This document shows positions 1 through 6,927 of a stretch of 18,859 nucleotides of DNA, piece by piece. The translations under genes and the position numbers were made by a program. Below the pieces are notes generated by a model. The model made no database searches, was not told where the DNA came from, and saw only the letters and a program-made list of their open reading frames with translations. This DNA comes from Betaproteobacteria bacterium. GTDB taxonomy: Bacteria > Pseudomonadota > Gammaproteobacteria > Burkholderiales > SG8-41. The DNA is taken from positions 1 through 18,859 of the forward strand of contig JANXRI010000305.1 of NCBI GenBank assembly GCA_025353085.1, written 5' to 3'. Position 1 is the first letter of the stretch. Every line of letters begins with the position of its first letter.

Positions 1-1
1 C

Positions 2-493
2 AACATGACGGCGCTAGAAAATGTGATGGTCGGCCGGCATTTGCGCACCAGGGCGGGCGTGCTCGGGGCGGTGCTGCGCACGCGCGCGGTGCGCGCCGAA
101 GAACGCGCGATACATGCACACGCGGCCGCATTGCTCGACTACGTCGGCGTCGGCGCGCGCCGGCACGATCTCGCCAACAGCCTGCCATACGGCGATCAGC
201 GGCGGCTCGAAATAGCGCGCGCGCTCGCGACCGAGCCCAAGCTGCTCGCGCTGGACGAACCGGCCGCCGGCATGAATGCAACCGAAACTGCAACGCTGAA
301 ACTTTTGCTTGAACGCATACGCAGCGACGGCACCACGATCTTGCTGATCGAGCACGATGTAAAGCTCGTGATGGGTTTATGCGACCGCGTCGCCGTGCTC
401 GACTACGGCCGGAAAATAGCCGAAGGCGCACCGGCGGCGGTGCAACGCGATGCCGCTGTCATTGACGCCTACCTGGGCGGCGCGCTTGCCTGA
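2..493 (+). CDS. livG: Branched-chain amino acid ABC transporter ATP-binding protein LivG (3' part, cut by left edge)
   Basis: This is the C-terminal part of an ABC ATPase; the reading frame is already open at the window edge, so the start and the Walker A motif lie outside. About 163 residues are visible. They include the LivG-type signature LPYGDQRRLEIARAL (in place of the usual LSGGQ), Walker B LLALDEP followed by AAGMNATE, and the switch histidine in LLIEHD. The YGDQR signature and the MN-TE segment after Walker B are characteristic of LivG, as opposed to LivF. The protein would power import of branched-chain amino acids or related amides and urea from the cytoplasmic face of the inner membrane, together with LivF and the LivH/LivM permeases presumably upstream. 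livF begins 14 nt after the stop. The transported substrate cannot be read from the ATPase. Confidence 0.93.
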   Translation, partial: NMTALENVMVGRHLRTRAGVLGAVLRTRAVRAEERAIHAHAAALLDYVGVGARRHDLANSLPYGDQRRLEIARALATEPKLLALDEPAAGMNATETATLKLLLERIRSDGTTILLIEHDVKLVMGLCDRVAVLDYGRKIAEGAPAAVQRDAAVIDAYLGGALA

Positions 494-507
494 CCGCGCG
501 CTGACAA

Positions 508-1266
508 GTGTGCGCGTCGCACGCGAGTCGGCGCTTGAATAGCGACGCGCAACGAGAACCGCTGCTGTCCGTCGCGGGCCTACACGTTGCCTATGGCGGC
601 ATCAACGCAGTCAAAGGCATCGATTTTTCGGTTAACGCGGGCGAGATGGTGACGCTGATCGGCGCGAACGGCGCGGGCAAAACCACCACGTTGAAAGCGC
701 TGACGGGCCTGGTGCGCCCCAGCGCGGGCCGCGTCCGTTACAATGGCGCCGATATCACCGCGTTGCCGTCGCATCGCTTAGTCAAGCTGGGCATCGCGTT
801 GGTCCCCGAGGGCCGCGGCGTGTTTCCGCGACTGACGGTTGAAGAAAACATCGGCATGGGTGCCTATTGCCGGAATGATAAAGGGGAGATAAGTGCCGAT
901 CATGACCATGTGCTCGAATTGTTTCCGCGACTCGCCGAGCGCCGTCATCAGGTTGCAGGCACCCTTTCCGGCGGTGAACAGCAGATGCTGGCGATCGGGC
1001 GCGCCTTCATGAGCCGCCCGCGCCTGTTGCTGCTTGACGAGCCAAGCATGGGACTGGCGCCGATGATGGTGCAGAAAATATTCGCGACGATCCGCGAGAT
1101 CGCGGCCACGGGCGTGACGATGCTGCTGGTCGAACAAAACGCCAAGCTCGCGCTCGAGATGTGCGACCGCGGCTATGTGATGGAAAGCGGGCAGATCACG
1201 TTAAGCGACCGGGCGCCGGCGCTGCTGGCCAACCCGCGCGTGCGGCGTGCTTATCTGGGCGAATGA
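508..1266 (+). CDS. livF: Branched-chain amino acid ABC transporter ATP-binding protein LivF
   Basis: Complete ABC ATPase of 252 residues. Walker A GANGAGKTT is at residues 52-60, signature LSGGEQQ at 153-159 and Walker B LLLLDEP at 173-179. The VEQN motif near 208-211, with Gln where other ABC ATPases have the switch His, is typical of LivF. The start is uncertain: the GTG at 508 follows an in-frame TGA at 502-504, so the gene cannot start earlier. The family usually begins near the LLSVAGLHVAYGG segment, so the first 18 or so residues are an extra N-terminal stretch, or the true start is the TTG at 535. No good ribosome binding site is seen before either, so translational coupling to livG is likely. 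The partner is LivG. The next gene, a histidine kinase, starts 9 nt after the stop. Confidence 0.93.
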   Translation: MCASHASRRLNSDAQREPLLSVAGLHVAYGGINAVKGIDFSVNAGEMVTLIGANGAGKTTTLKALTGLVRPSAGRVRYNGADITALPSHRLVKLGIALVPEGRGVFPRLTVEENIGMGAYCRNDKGEISADHDHVLELFPRLAERRHQVAGTLSGGEQQMLAIGRAFMSRPRLLLLDEPSMGLAPMMVQKIFATIREIAATGVTMLLVEQNAKLALEMCDRGYVMESGQITLSDRAPALLANPRVRRAYLGE

Positions 1267-1275
1267 GGGAAGGCC

Positions 1276-3015
1276 ATGCGTAAATCGGAAACTCTGCATA
1301 CGGCACTGTTGTGCGTTAGCGCAGCCGCGCTCGCCGGCGCGCTGGCGTTTTTGTACCAAAAAACGCAGGTGATAGACTTGCGTCAGCAGAATGAAATATT
1401 GGGTTTTCTGCGCGAATTGAAAGAGATCGACAGCCGGTGGGATCTCGACGTGGTGCGCACGCGATCCGAATTCACGAACGACTTACGGGCGCCGGATCGC
1501 GCTGCGGCCGCGGTTAAAGCGCTCGATAATCTGAGCGCCGCAGTCAAGGTCGCGCCGAGCGCCGCGCTCAGCGCTGCTTTGCCCGAATTGCGCGCGGCGA
1601 TCGAGCAGAAAGCCGCCCTCGTCGATCGGTTTAAAGCAGAAAACGGGCGCGCGCAAGCGGCGGTTCGGGAAATCCTCAAAAGCACCGCGGAATTAAGCGC
1701 GCCAGCCGCAGCATTAAAGCCGCGGCCTGCTGCGCTCGAAGCCGCAATGGCAACGCTGCAGGCGAGCTCACCGTTGTATTACTGGCGTGCGCAGGGCGGC
1801 GATCGCGCCGGCCTCGAATCCGCAGACGCGACGTTAAGCAACTCACCCGAAAGTCTGCGCGAAGCGGCGGCGCGCCTCAATGGCGCGGTTCAAACGCTGC
1901 TCAAAGCCAAGCCCGCCGAACAGTCGGTGTACGCCAAACTCATGCTGCTCACTTCAGGGCCGCGGGTTGATACCCTGACTCACGCCTTCAATCAGGAACT
2001 CGAAGCTGAGCTCGCTGAAAAAGAGCGTTATCGCGTTTATTTGATCGCCTATGCTGGCGCGCTGCTGGTGTTGCTCGCGTATTTCGGCGGTAACCTGAAA
2101 GCCGCCAATCTTGACCTTGAACGCCGGGTGCAGTTGCGCACACGCGAATTGTCCGAAGCGTTGCAGCACTTGAAAGATTCGGAAGCCCAGTTAATCCAGT
2201 CGGAAAAAATGTCGTCGCTTGGCCAGATGGTCGCGGGCGTCGCGCACGAAATCAACACACCGCTCGCGTATGTGAAAAATAGTCTCGGTGCCGTTGCCGC
2301 CAAATTGCCGACGCTTGGTGAAACGCTCGGCAACTGCGAAAAACTGCTCGCGCTGCTGAAGGCAGGCAATGACGCCGACGGCCTGTCGCGTCAGTTTGGC
2401 GTCGTGTCGGCGCAGCTTGCGCAGTTGAAGCAACATGACGACCTCGCCGAGCTGGGCGGTCTCGTCAATGATGGACTGTATGGCACCGATCAGATGGCCG
2501 AGATCGTCGGCAACCTGAAAGATTTCAGCCGGCTCGACCGCAGCAAGGTTACGAGCTTCAACCTCAATGAGGGAATCAACAGCACATTGCTGCTTGCCAA
2601 GCATCTGTTGAAGACGGTTACCGTCGATAAGCATCTCGGACAGATTGCACCGATCGTGTGTTCGCCATCGCAAATCAACCAGGTATTTTTAAATTTGATT
2701 ACCAACGCCGCGCAGGCGATGGGTGAGCGCCCCGGTACGATTACGCTGACGACCCGCAATGACGGCGACGGCGTTACTGTCGATGTTGCCGATACCGGCG
2801 GCGGCATCGCACCCGGCGTTTTGCCCAAAATCTTCGACCCGTTTTTTTCGACCAAGGAAATCGGGAAAGGCACCGGCCTTGGCCTGTCGATCTCATACAA
2901 AATCGTGCAGCAGCATGGCGGACGCCTGGAAGTGAAATCCACCGTCGCCAAAGGCACATGCTTTACCGTGTGGTTGCCATTGCAGCCGCCAGCCGACGCG
3001 GCACTCGCCGCCTGA
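1276..3015 (+). CDS. Membrane-bound sensor histidine kinase with helical extracytoplasmic domain
   Basis: 579 residues. A first membrane segment spans about residues 8-27 and a second about 253-271. Between them is an Ala/Leu/Glu-rich, apparently all-helical periplasmic region of about 220 residues, resembling the DAHL type of ligand-binding sensor domain (recognition tentative). A coiled coil (275-305) leads to the dimerisation helix with phosphoacceptor H324 in GVAHEINTPL. The two DHp helices are separated by an extended stretch (about 340-395). The catalytic domain has an N box around NLITNAAQAM (473-482), G1 DTGGGI (507-512), F box FDPFFSTKEIG and G2 GTGLGL (533-538). The GAGG Shine-Dalgarno sequence overlaps the livF stop, so coupled translation is likely. 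It has no receiver domain of its own. The next gene, 10 nt on, carries two receivers and is the obvious phosphotransfer partner. The signal sensed is unknown; proximity to liv genes suggests a transported nutrient. Confidence 0.9.
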   Translation: MRKSETLHTALLCVSAAALAGALAFLYQKTQVIDLRQQNEILGFLRELKEIDSRWDLDVVRTRSEFTNDLRAPDRAAAAVKALDNLSAAVKVAPSAALSAALPELRAAIEQKAALVDRFKAENGRAQAAVREILKSTAELSAPAAALKPRPAALEAAMATLQASSPLYYWRAQGGDRAGLESADATLSNSPESLREAAARLNGAVQTLLKAKPAEQSVYAKLMLLTSGPRVDTLTHAFNQELEAELAEKERYRVYLIAYAGALLVLLAYFGGNLKAANLDLERRVQLRTRELSEALQHLKDSEAQLIQSEKMSSLGQMVAGVAHEINTPLAYVKNSLGAVAAKLPTLGETLGNCEKLLALLKAGNDADGLSRQFGVVSAQLAQLKQHDDLAELGGLVNDGLYGTDQMAEIVGNLKDFSRLDRSKVTSFNLNEGINSTLLLAKHLLKTVTVDKHLGQIAPIVCSPSQINQVFLNLITNAAQAMGERPGTITLTTRNDGDGVTVDVADTGGGIAPGVLPKIFDPFFSTKEIGKGTGLGLSISYKIVQQHGGRLEVKSTVAKGTCFTVWLPLQPPADAALAA

Positions 3016-3025
3016 CGCTAAATTC

Positions 3026-4918
3026 ATGACGACGCCGCAAAAAATCGGTAAGTACGAAATCCAGGGCGTGCTCGGCAAAGGCGGCATGGGCAGCGTTTAT
3101 CGCGGCTTCGATCCGGCGATTTCCCGCGCGGTAGCGATCAAGGCTATTTCCAAAACCTCGCTCGGCGAGGACGATCTGAAACATATCATGCAGCGCTTCC
3201 GTCACGAAGCGCAGGCAGTCGGCCGCCTCGTGCACCCTCGCATCGTACAAATCTATGACTACGGTGAAGACGACGATGTCGCTTACATCGTTATGGAACT
3301 CGTCAATGGCAAGACCCTTGCCCAGCATTTGCAGCAGGAGGCCGGCTACGAGTTGCGGGAGGTCGGCGAAATCATCCGTCAGCTGCTCGACGGTCTTGGC
3401 CATGCGCATGCGGCAGGCGTGATCCATCGTGACGTCAAGCCGGCCAATCTCCTGATCAATAGCGATGGCCGTATCAAGGTCAGCGATTTCGGCATTGCCA
3501 GAATCGAAACTTCACAACTGACCCAGATCGGTGATGTGCTGGGAACGCCGCACTACATGGCGCCCGAACAGTTCCTGGGGATCGACATCGGCTTGCAGGC
3601 GGACTTGTACTCGGTCGGCGTGATCACGTATGAGTTGCTCACAGGGCGAAAACCGTTCGTCGGCAATTCAGCGGCAGTCATGCATCAAGTCCTTAATGTA
3701 GCGCCGCCCGATCCGTCGAGCATCAACACAAAATTGTCGCCGCTCCTTGATGCCGTATTGCAAAAGGCGCTCGCCAAGAAGAGTGTTGACCGTTATCAGC
3801 GAGCGTCCGAATTCGCGGACGCTTTACAGGCAGCGATCGATGCGGCGCTCGCGCCGGTTGCAGCTGCAATCGCCGCCGCACCACCGCTCGACGGCATCGC
3901 GCTGATGAATGCCGCGCGGCTATTGAGCAATGCATCGGAGGTCGCTCAAAACGCCGAGATCGACCTCGCGGCATTGCTGCCGGGCGACAGCGCTATCAGC
4001 CTCGACACCGGCGTCAAACAGGCGCGGCTGCTCCTGGTCGACGATGAAGAACGCATTTTGACGGCGCTCAAATCGCTGTTCCGCCAGCGCTACCATGTGT
4101 TCACCACGACCGACGGCAACAAGGCGCTCGATTTCATGAGCAAGCACCACGTGCATGTCGTCATCAGCGATCAACGCATGCCGGTCATGCCGGGCGTCGA
4201 GCTGCTGCGTCGCTCGTATGCGATCTCGCCGACCAGCGTGCGCATTTTGCTCACCGGCTACTCCGACCTGGCGGCGATTGTCGGTTCGATTAACGACGGC
4301 GAGGTTTATCGATTCATCAGCAAGCCTTGGGACAATACCGACCTGCAGACGATTGTCGCCGAGGCGGCGACGATCGGCCTGCAGCTTGCCGACACCAAAA
4401 CGCCGGTCGCCGAATTGCCAAGCAAAACGGATGCGGGCATTTTGGTAATCGACGACGATGAAGAAATTTTTCGCGTCGTGCGTGAACTCGCGGGAAGGCT
4501 TTGCCCGGTTATATACGCACCCGACATCGACGCCGCGCTCGCCGTTATGCAGGCGCGTGAAATAGGCGTCGTAGTTACCGACGTCGGCGCCGGACAAGGG
4601 CAACTGACTGACATGCTCAAACTTTTGAAGCAGGAAAATCCGCAGATTCTGGCGATCGTCACGACGTCGGCATCCGATTCCGAGCTTGTAATCGCGCTTA
4701 TCAACGAAGCGCAAATTTTCAGATTTGTGAGCCGGCCGGTTAAGGTAAAGCTACTTAAAGGCCATTTGCACTCGGCGCTGCAGCGTTATCTGACTTATAA
4801 AAAAACGCCTGAGCTCGTCAAAGCGCATGTCGTGCAGCCGGCCGCGTCGGTCAATTTGTCTTCGGTCGCACGCCGCTTGCTCACTGGCTTCAAAGCGCTG
4901 CGCGGAAAATGGTTTTAA
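3026..4918 (+). CDS. Hanks-type Ser/Thr protein kinase fused to two response-regulator receiver domains
   Basis: 630 residues with no membrane segment, so presumably cytoplasmic. The kinase domain (about 10-268) has the complete active site: glycine loop GKGGMGSVY (17-25), K39, helix-C E61, HRDVKPAN (134-141), DFG (154-156) and GTPHYMAPE (173-181). A 60-residue Ala-rich linker follows. Receiver 1 (about 334-455) has the acidic pair D339/D340, phosphoacceptor D382 in SDQRMP, T410 and K433 in SKPW, matching receivers common in RpfG-like regulators. Receiver 2 (about 470-590) keeps D476-D478 and D519, but the usual Lys is R570 in VSRPV. A basic, hydrophobic tail (RRLLTGFKALRGKWF) ends the protein. 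No DNA-binding or HD-GYP output is present, so the kinase is the likely output. It starts 10 nt after the histidine kinase, with no clear ribosome binding site. Inferred role: a receiver-gated kinase driven by that sensor. Targets are unknown. Confidence 0.9.
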   Translation: MTTPQKIGKYEIQGVLGKGGMGSVYRGFDPAISRAVAIKAISKTSLGEDDLKHIMQRFRHEAQAVGRLVHPRIVQIYDYGEDDDVAYIVMELVNGKTLAQHLQQEAGYELREVGEIIRQLLDGLGHAHAAGVIHRDVKPANLLINSDGRIKVSDFGIARIETSQLTQIGDVLGTPHYMAPEQFLGIDIGLQADLYSVGVITYELLTGRKPFVGNSAAVMHQVLNVAPPDPSSINTKLSPLLDAVLQKALAKKSVDRYQRASEFADALQAAIDAALAPVAAAIAAAPPLDGIALMNAARLLSNASEVAQNAEIDLAALLPGDSAISLDTGVKQARLLLVDDEERILTALKSLFRQRYHVFTTTDGNKALDFMSKHHVHVVISDQRMPVMPGVELLRRSYAISPTSVRILLTGYSDLAAIVGSINDGEVYRFISKPWDNTDLQTIVAEAATIGLQLADTKTPVAELPSKTDAGILVIDDDEEIFRVVRELAGRLCPVIYAPDIDAALAVMQAREIGVVVTDVGAGQGQLTDMLKLLKQENPQILAIVTTSASDSELVIALINEAQIFRFVSRPVKVKLLKGHLHSALQRYLTYKKTPELVKAHVVQPAASVNLSSVARRLLTGFKALRGKWF

Positions 4919-4956
4919 ATTCGTAGTGCGCTGTGCGGTGCCCCGACACCCGGCCC

Positions 4957-4997
4957 GCAATGCGGATCCATCAACCATTCATTGCAGCGGATTTTTT
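4957..4997 (+). terminator. Possible intrinsic terminator for the liv/kinase operon
   Basis: In the 91-nt space between the two convergent transcription units, GCAATG (4957-4962) can pair with CATTGC (4980-4985) around a 17-nt loop. A run of six T lies at 4992-4997. The stem is short, the loop is long, and six bases separate stem and T tract. A competing small hairpin, CCGC-AAT-GCGG, sits at 4955-4965. It is oriented correctly to end the + strand operon. Evidence is weak, and nothing comparable is seen for hemF on the other strand. Confidence 0.25.
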
Positions 4998-5009
4998 CCG
5001 AGCCTCGCT

Positions 5010-5936
5010 TTAAAGCCAGTTTTTTGCGATGAGAAAGTCGCTCATGAGAACGGCTTCGGGGCTGCCGGCGGCGGGACGCCAGTCATAACGCCATTTCACG
5101 ACCGGCGGCATAGACATCAAAATTGATTCCGTGCGGCCCCCCGATTGCAAGCCGAACAACGTGCCACGATCCCAAACCAGATTGAATTCAACGTAGCGGC
5201 CGCGCCGGTAAGCTTGCCAGTCCCGCTCGCGCTCGCCGTACGCAAGGCTGTAGCGCCGTTCGAGTATCGGCACATAGGCATCGAGAAAATGATCGCCAAC
5301 GCTTTGCTGGAGTTGGAAACACGTTGCAAAGTCCGGCGTATTGAGATCATCGAAGAAAATGCCGCCTATCCCGCGCGGCTCGCTGCGATGCTTGAGATAA
5401 AAATATTCGTCGCACCACTGTTTGTAGCGCGGGTGCATATCCGATCCAAATGGCGCGAGCGCATCCCGGCACACGCGGTGAAAATGGACGGCGTCGCCTT
5501 CAAAGCCATAGTACGGCGTCAAGTCCATGCCGCCGCCAAACCACCACACGGGTGGCGTCGCGTCGACCAACGCGTGCGCAATAAAAAAACGCACATTCAT
5601 GTGAACGGTAGGCGCATAGGGATTGCGCGGATGCAGCACCAGCGATAGTCCCAGCGCATCCCAGCGGCGGCCCGCGAGTTCCGGGCGCGAAGCGGTCGCC
5701 GAGGGCGGTAAGGTCTGGCCGGACACATGCGAAAAGTTGACGCCGCCGCGTTCGAATACATGGCCGTCCTCAATGACGCAACTCAGTCCACCGCCGCCTT
5801 CGGGCCGCTGCCACGCATCCGGCAGAAAATTCGTGCCGTCAATCGACGAGAGCTGGCCGACCACGCGCTGCTGCAAGCCGGTCAGATAGGTTTTGACCGC
5901 CGATAAATCGACGGCCGCATCAGCGACTGAATGCAA
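5010..5936 (-). CDS. hemF: Oxygen-dependent coproporphyrinogen III oxidase HemF
   Basis: 308 residues, close to the usual length of about 300. The enzyme performs the O2-dependent oxidative decarboxylation of coproporphyrinogen III to protoporphyrinogen IX in aerobic heme synthesis, in the cytoplasm as a dimer. Family blocks seen in order include WQRPEGGGG, GVNFSHV, HPRNPYAPT (H102, H112), WWFGGGMDLTPYYG, HFHR (H151/H153), YLKHR (H183), RGIGGIFFDD and GRYVEFNLVWDRGTLFGLQ. The histidines match the conserved positions in E. coli HemF. The start is a TTG at 5934-5936, two nt after the tctC stop. No other start lies upstream in frame, and a later start would remove the conserved N-terminal helix, so TTG with translational coupling is the best reading. 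It is the last gene of the ADH-tctC-hemF chain, an unusual position for a heme gene. Confidence 0.96.
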   Translation of the reverse strand: MHSVADAAVDLSAVKTYLTGLQQRVVGQLSSIDGTNFLPDAWQRPEGGGGLSCVIEDGHVFERGGVNFSHVSGQTLPPSATASRPELAGRRWDALGLSLVLHPRNPYAPTVHMNVRFFIAHALVDATPPVWWFGGGMDLTPYYGFEGDAVHFHRVCRDALAPFGSDMHPRYKQWCDEYFYLKHRSEPRGIGGIFFDDLNTPDFATCFQLQQSVGDHFLDAYVPILERRYSLAYGERERDWQAYRRGRYVEFNLVWDRGTLFGLQSGGRTESILMSMPPVVKWRYDWRPAAGSPEAVLMSDFLIAKNWL

Positions 5937-5938
5937 CT

Positions 5939-6925
5939 TCAGTTGGCGCTCTTTTTGAGGCCCAGCGTCTGAATCACGAGCGCAAGTTCGCTATCTTCTT
6001 TTGCGATCAAGCGGCCGAAGTCGGCTGCCGGCAAGAAGGCCGGCGCAACCGACAGGTTTTCGCATGCTTTGATAAATTCGGGACTTGCGACGGTTTTACG
6101 AATCGCGTCCTCGAGTTTTGCAATCACTGCCGGCGAGGACCCCATGGGCACTGCGATGCCGCGCCATGCATCGGCGACGATATTGACGCCCTGCTCGACG
6201 GCCGTTGACACATCAGGAAACGCGGGATCGCGCTTCGCGGACAGCGCGGCTACTACGCGCACATTGCCATTGCGCACCAGTGCTGCGAGCGCACCAGGCA
6301 GTTGCATCGCTGCATTCACGTGCCCGCCGAGCAAGCTCGGGATGACCTGGGCGGCGCCGAACGGCACGTCAGTCACTTCGACGCCGGCGGCCTTGAACAG
6401 CATGACGGCGGAAAAATGCGTGTGGCTGCCGGCGCCCGAGTTGCCGACGGTCAACTTGCCCGGCGAGCTTTTCGCATACGCGATCATTTCGCGCAGGTCT
6501 TTCCACGGCGCATCGCTTTTGACGACGAGCAAAGGCGCCTCGACCAGCACACGCGCAACCGGCGCGAATGCGCGGTAATCGATTGCCATCATGCCGGTAT
6601 GAAACGTGGTCGAAATTGAATTCGAATTCCACACCAGGTGATGTCCGCCCGTGCTTTGGGCCGCCACATACTTATAGCCGATCGCGCCGCCTGCGCCCGG
6701 CCTATTGACGACGAGCACATGGGTGTTGAGCTGTTTCGACAGGCCATCGGCCAACACGCGTGCCGTCACGTCGGCGGATGTGCCGGCCGGAAACAACACC
6801 GTGAGTTCAATCGGCTTGCCGCCGGGGAAAGCTTCCTGCGCGTGCGCGCTAGCGTGCCACGCCGACGCCGCTAGCAACGCGGCGGCGACCCGCGCGCAGA
6901 CCGAACCGCCCGCCCCGGCACGCAT
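5939..6925 (-). CDS. Tripartite tricarboxylate transporter (Bug/TctC family) periplasmic substrate-binding protein
   Basis: 328 residues. An N-terminal signal peptide (hydrophobic VAAALLAASAWHASAHA, probable cleavage after residue 29 before QEAF) sends it to the periplasm. The mature part shows Bug/TctC hallmarks: PIELTVLFPAGTSADVTARV, NRPGAGGAIGYKYVA, TVGNSGAGSHTHFS and the VPFGAAQVIPSLLGGHVNAAM block. These receptors bind carboxylates or small acids for TctAB permeases. No tctA or tctB is visible here, so this is an orphan receptor, as is common in betaproteobacteria. The ATG lies 2 nt after the dehydrogenase stop and the stop is 2 nt before hemF, so all three are probably co-transcribed. 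The ligand cannot be predicted; linkage to a dehydrogenase suggests an organic acid or polyol-derived compound. Confidence 0.92.
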   Translation of the reverse strand: MRAGAGGSVCARVAAALLAASAWHASAHAQEAFPGGKPIELTVLFPAGTSADVTARVLADGLSKQLNTHVLVVNRPGAGGAIGYKYVAAQSTGGHHLVWNSNSISTTFHTGMMAIDYRAFAPVARVLVEAPLLVVKSDAPWKDLREMIAYAKSSPGKLTVGNSGAGSHTHFSAVMLFKAAGVEVTDVPFGAAQVIPSLLGGHVNAAMQLPGALAALVRNGNVRVVAALSAKRDPAFPDVSTAVEQGVNIVADAWRGIAVPMGSSPAVIAKLEDAIRKTVASPEFIKACENLSVAPAFLPAADFGRLIAKEDSELALVIQTLGLKKSAN

Positions 6926-6927
6926 TG

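Noticed and set aside
3920..4714. 264-codon minus-strand frame opposite the receiver domains
   Set aside because: Shadow of the Ser/Thr kinase gene; its composition is Arg/Asp-rich and motif-free.
5007..5016. Perfect palindrome GCTTTAAAGC over the hemF stop codon
   Set aside because: It is short and AT-centred with no second copy or adjacent T run, and is likely chance.
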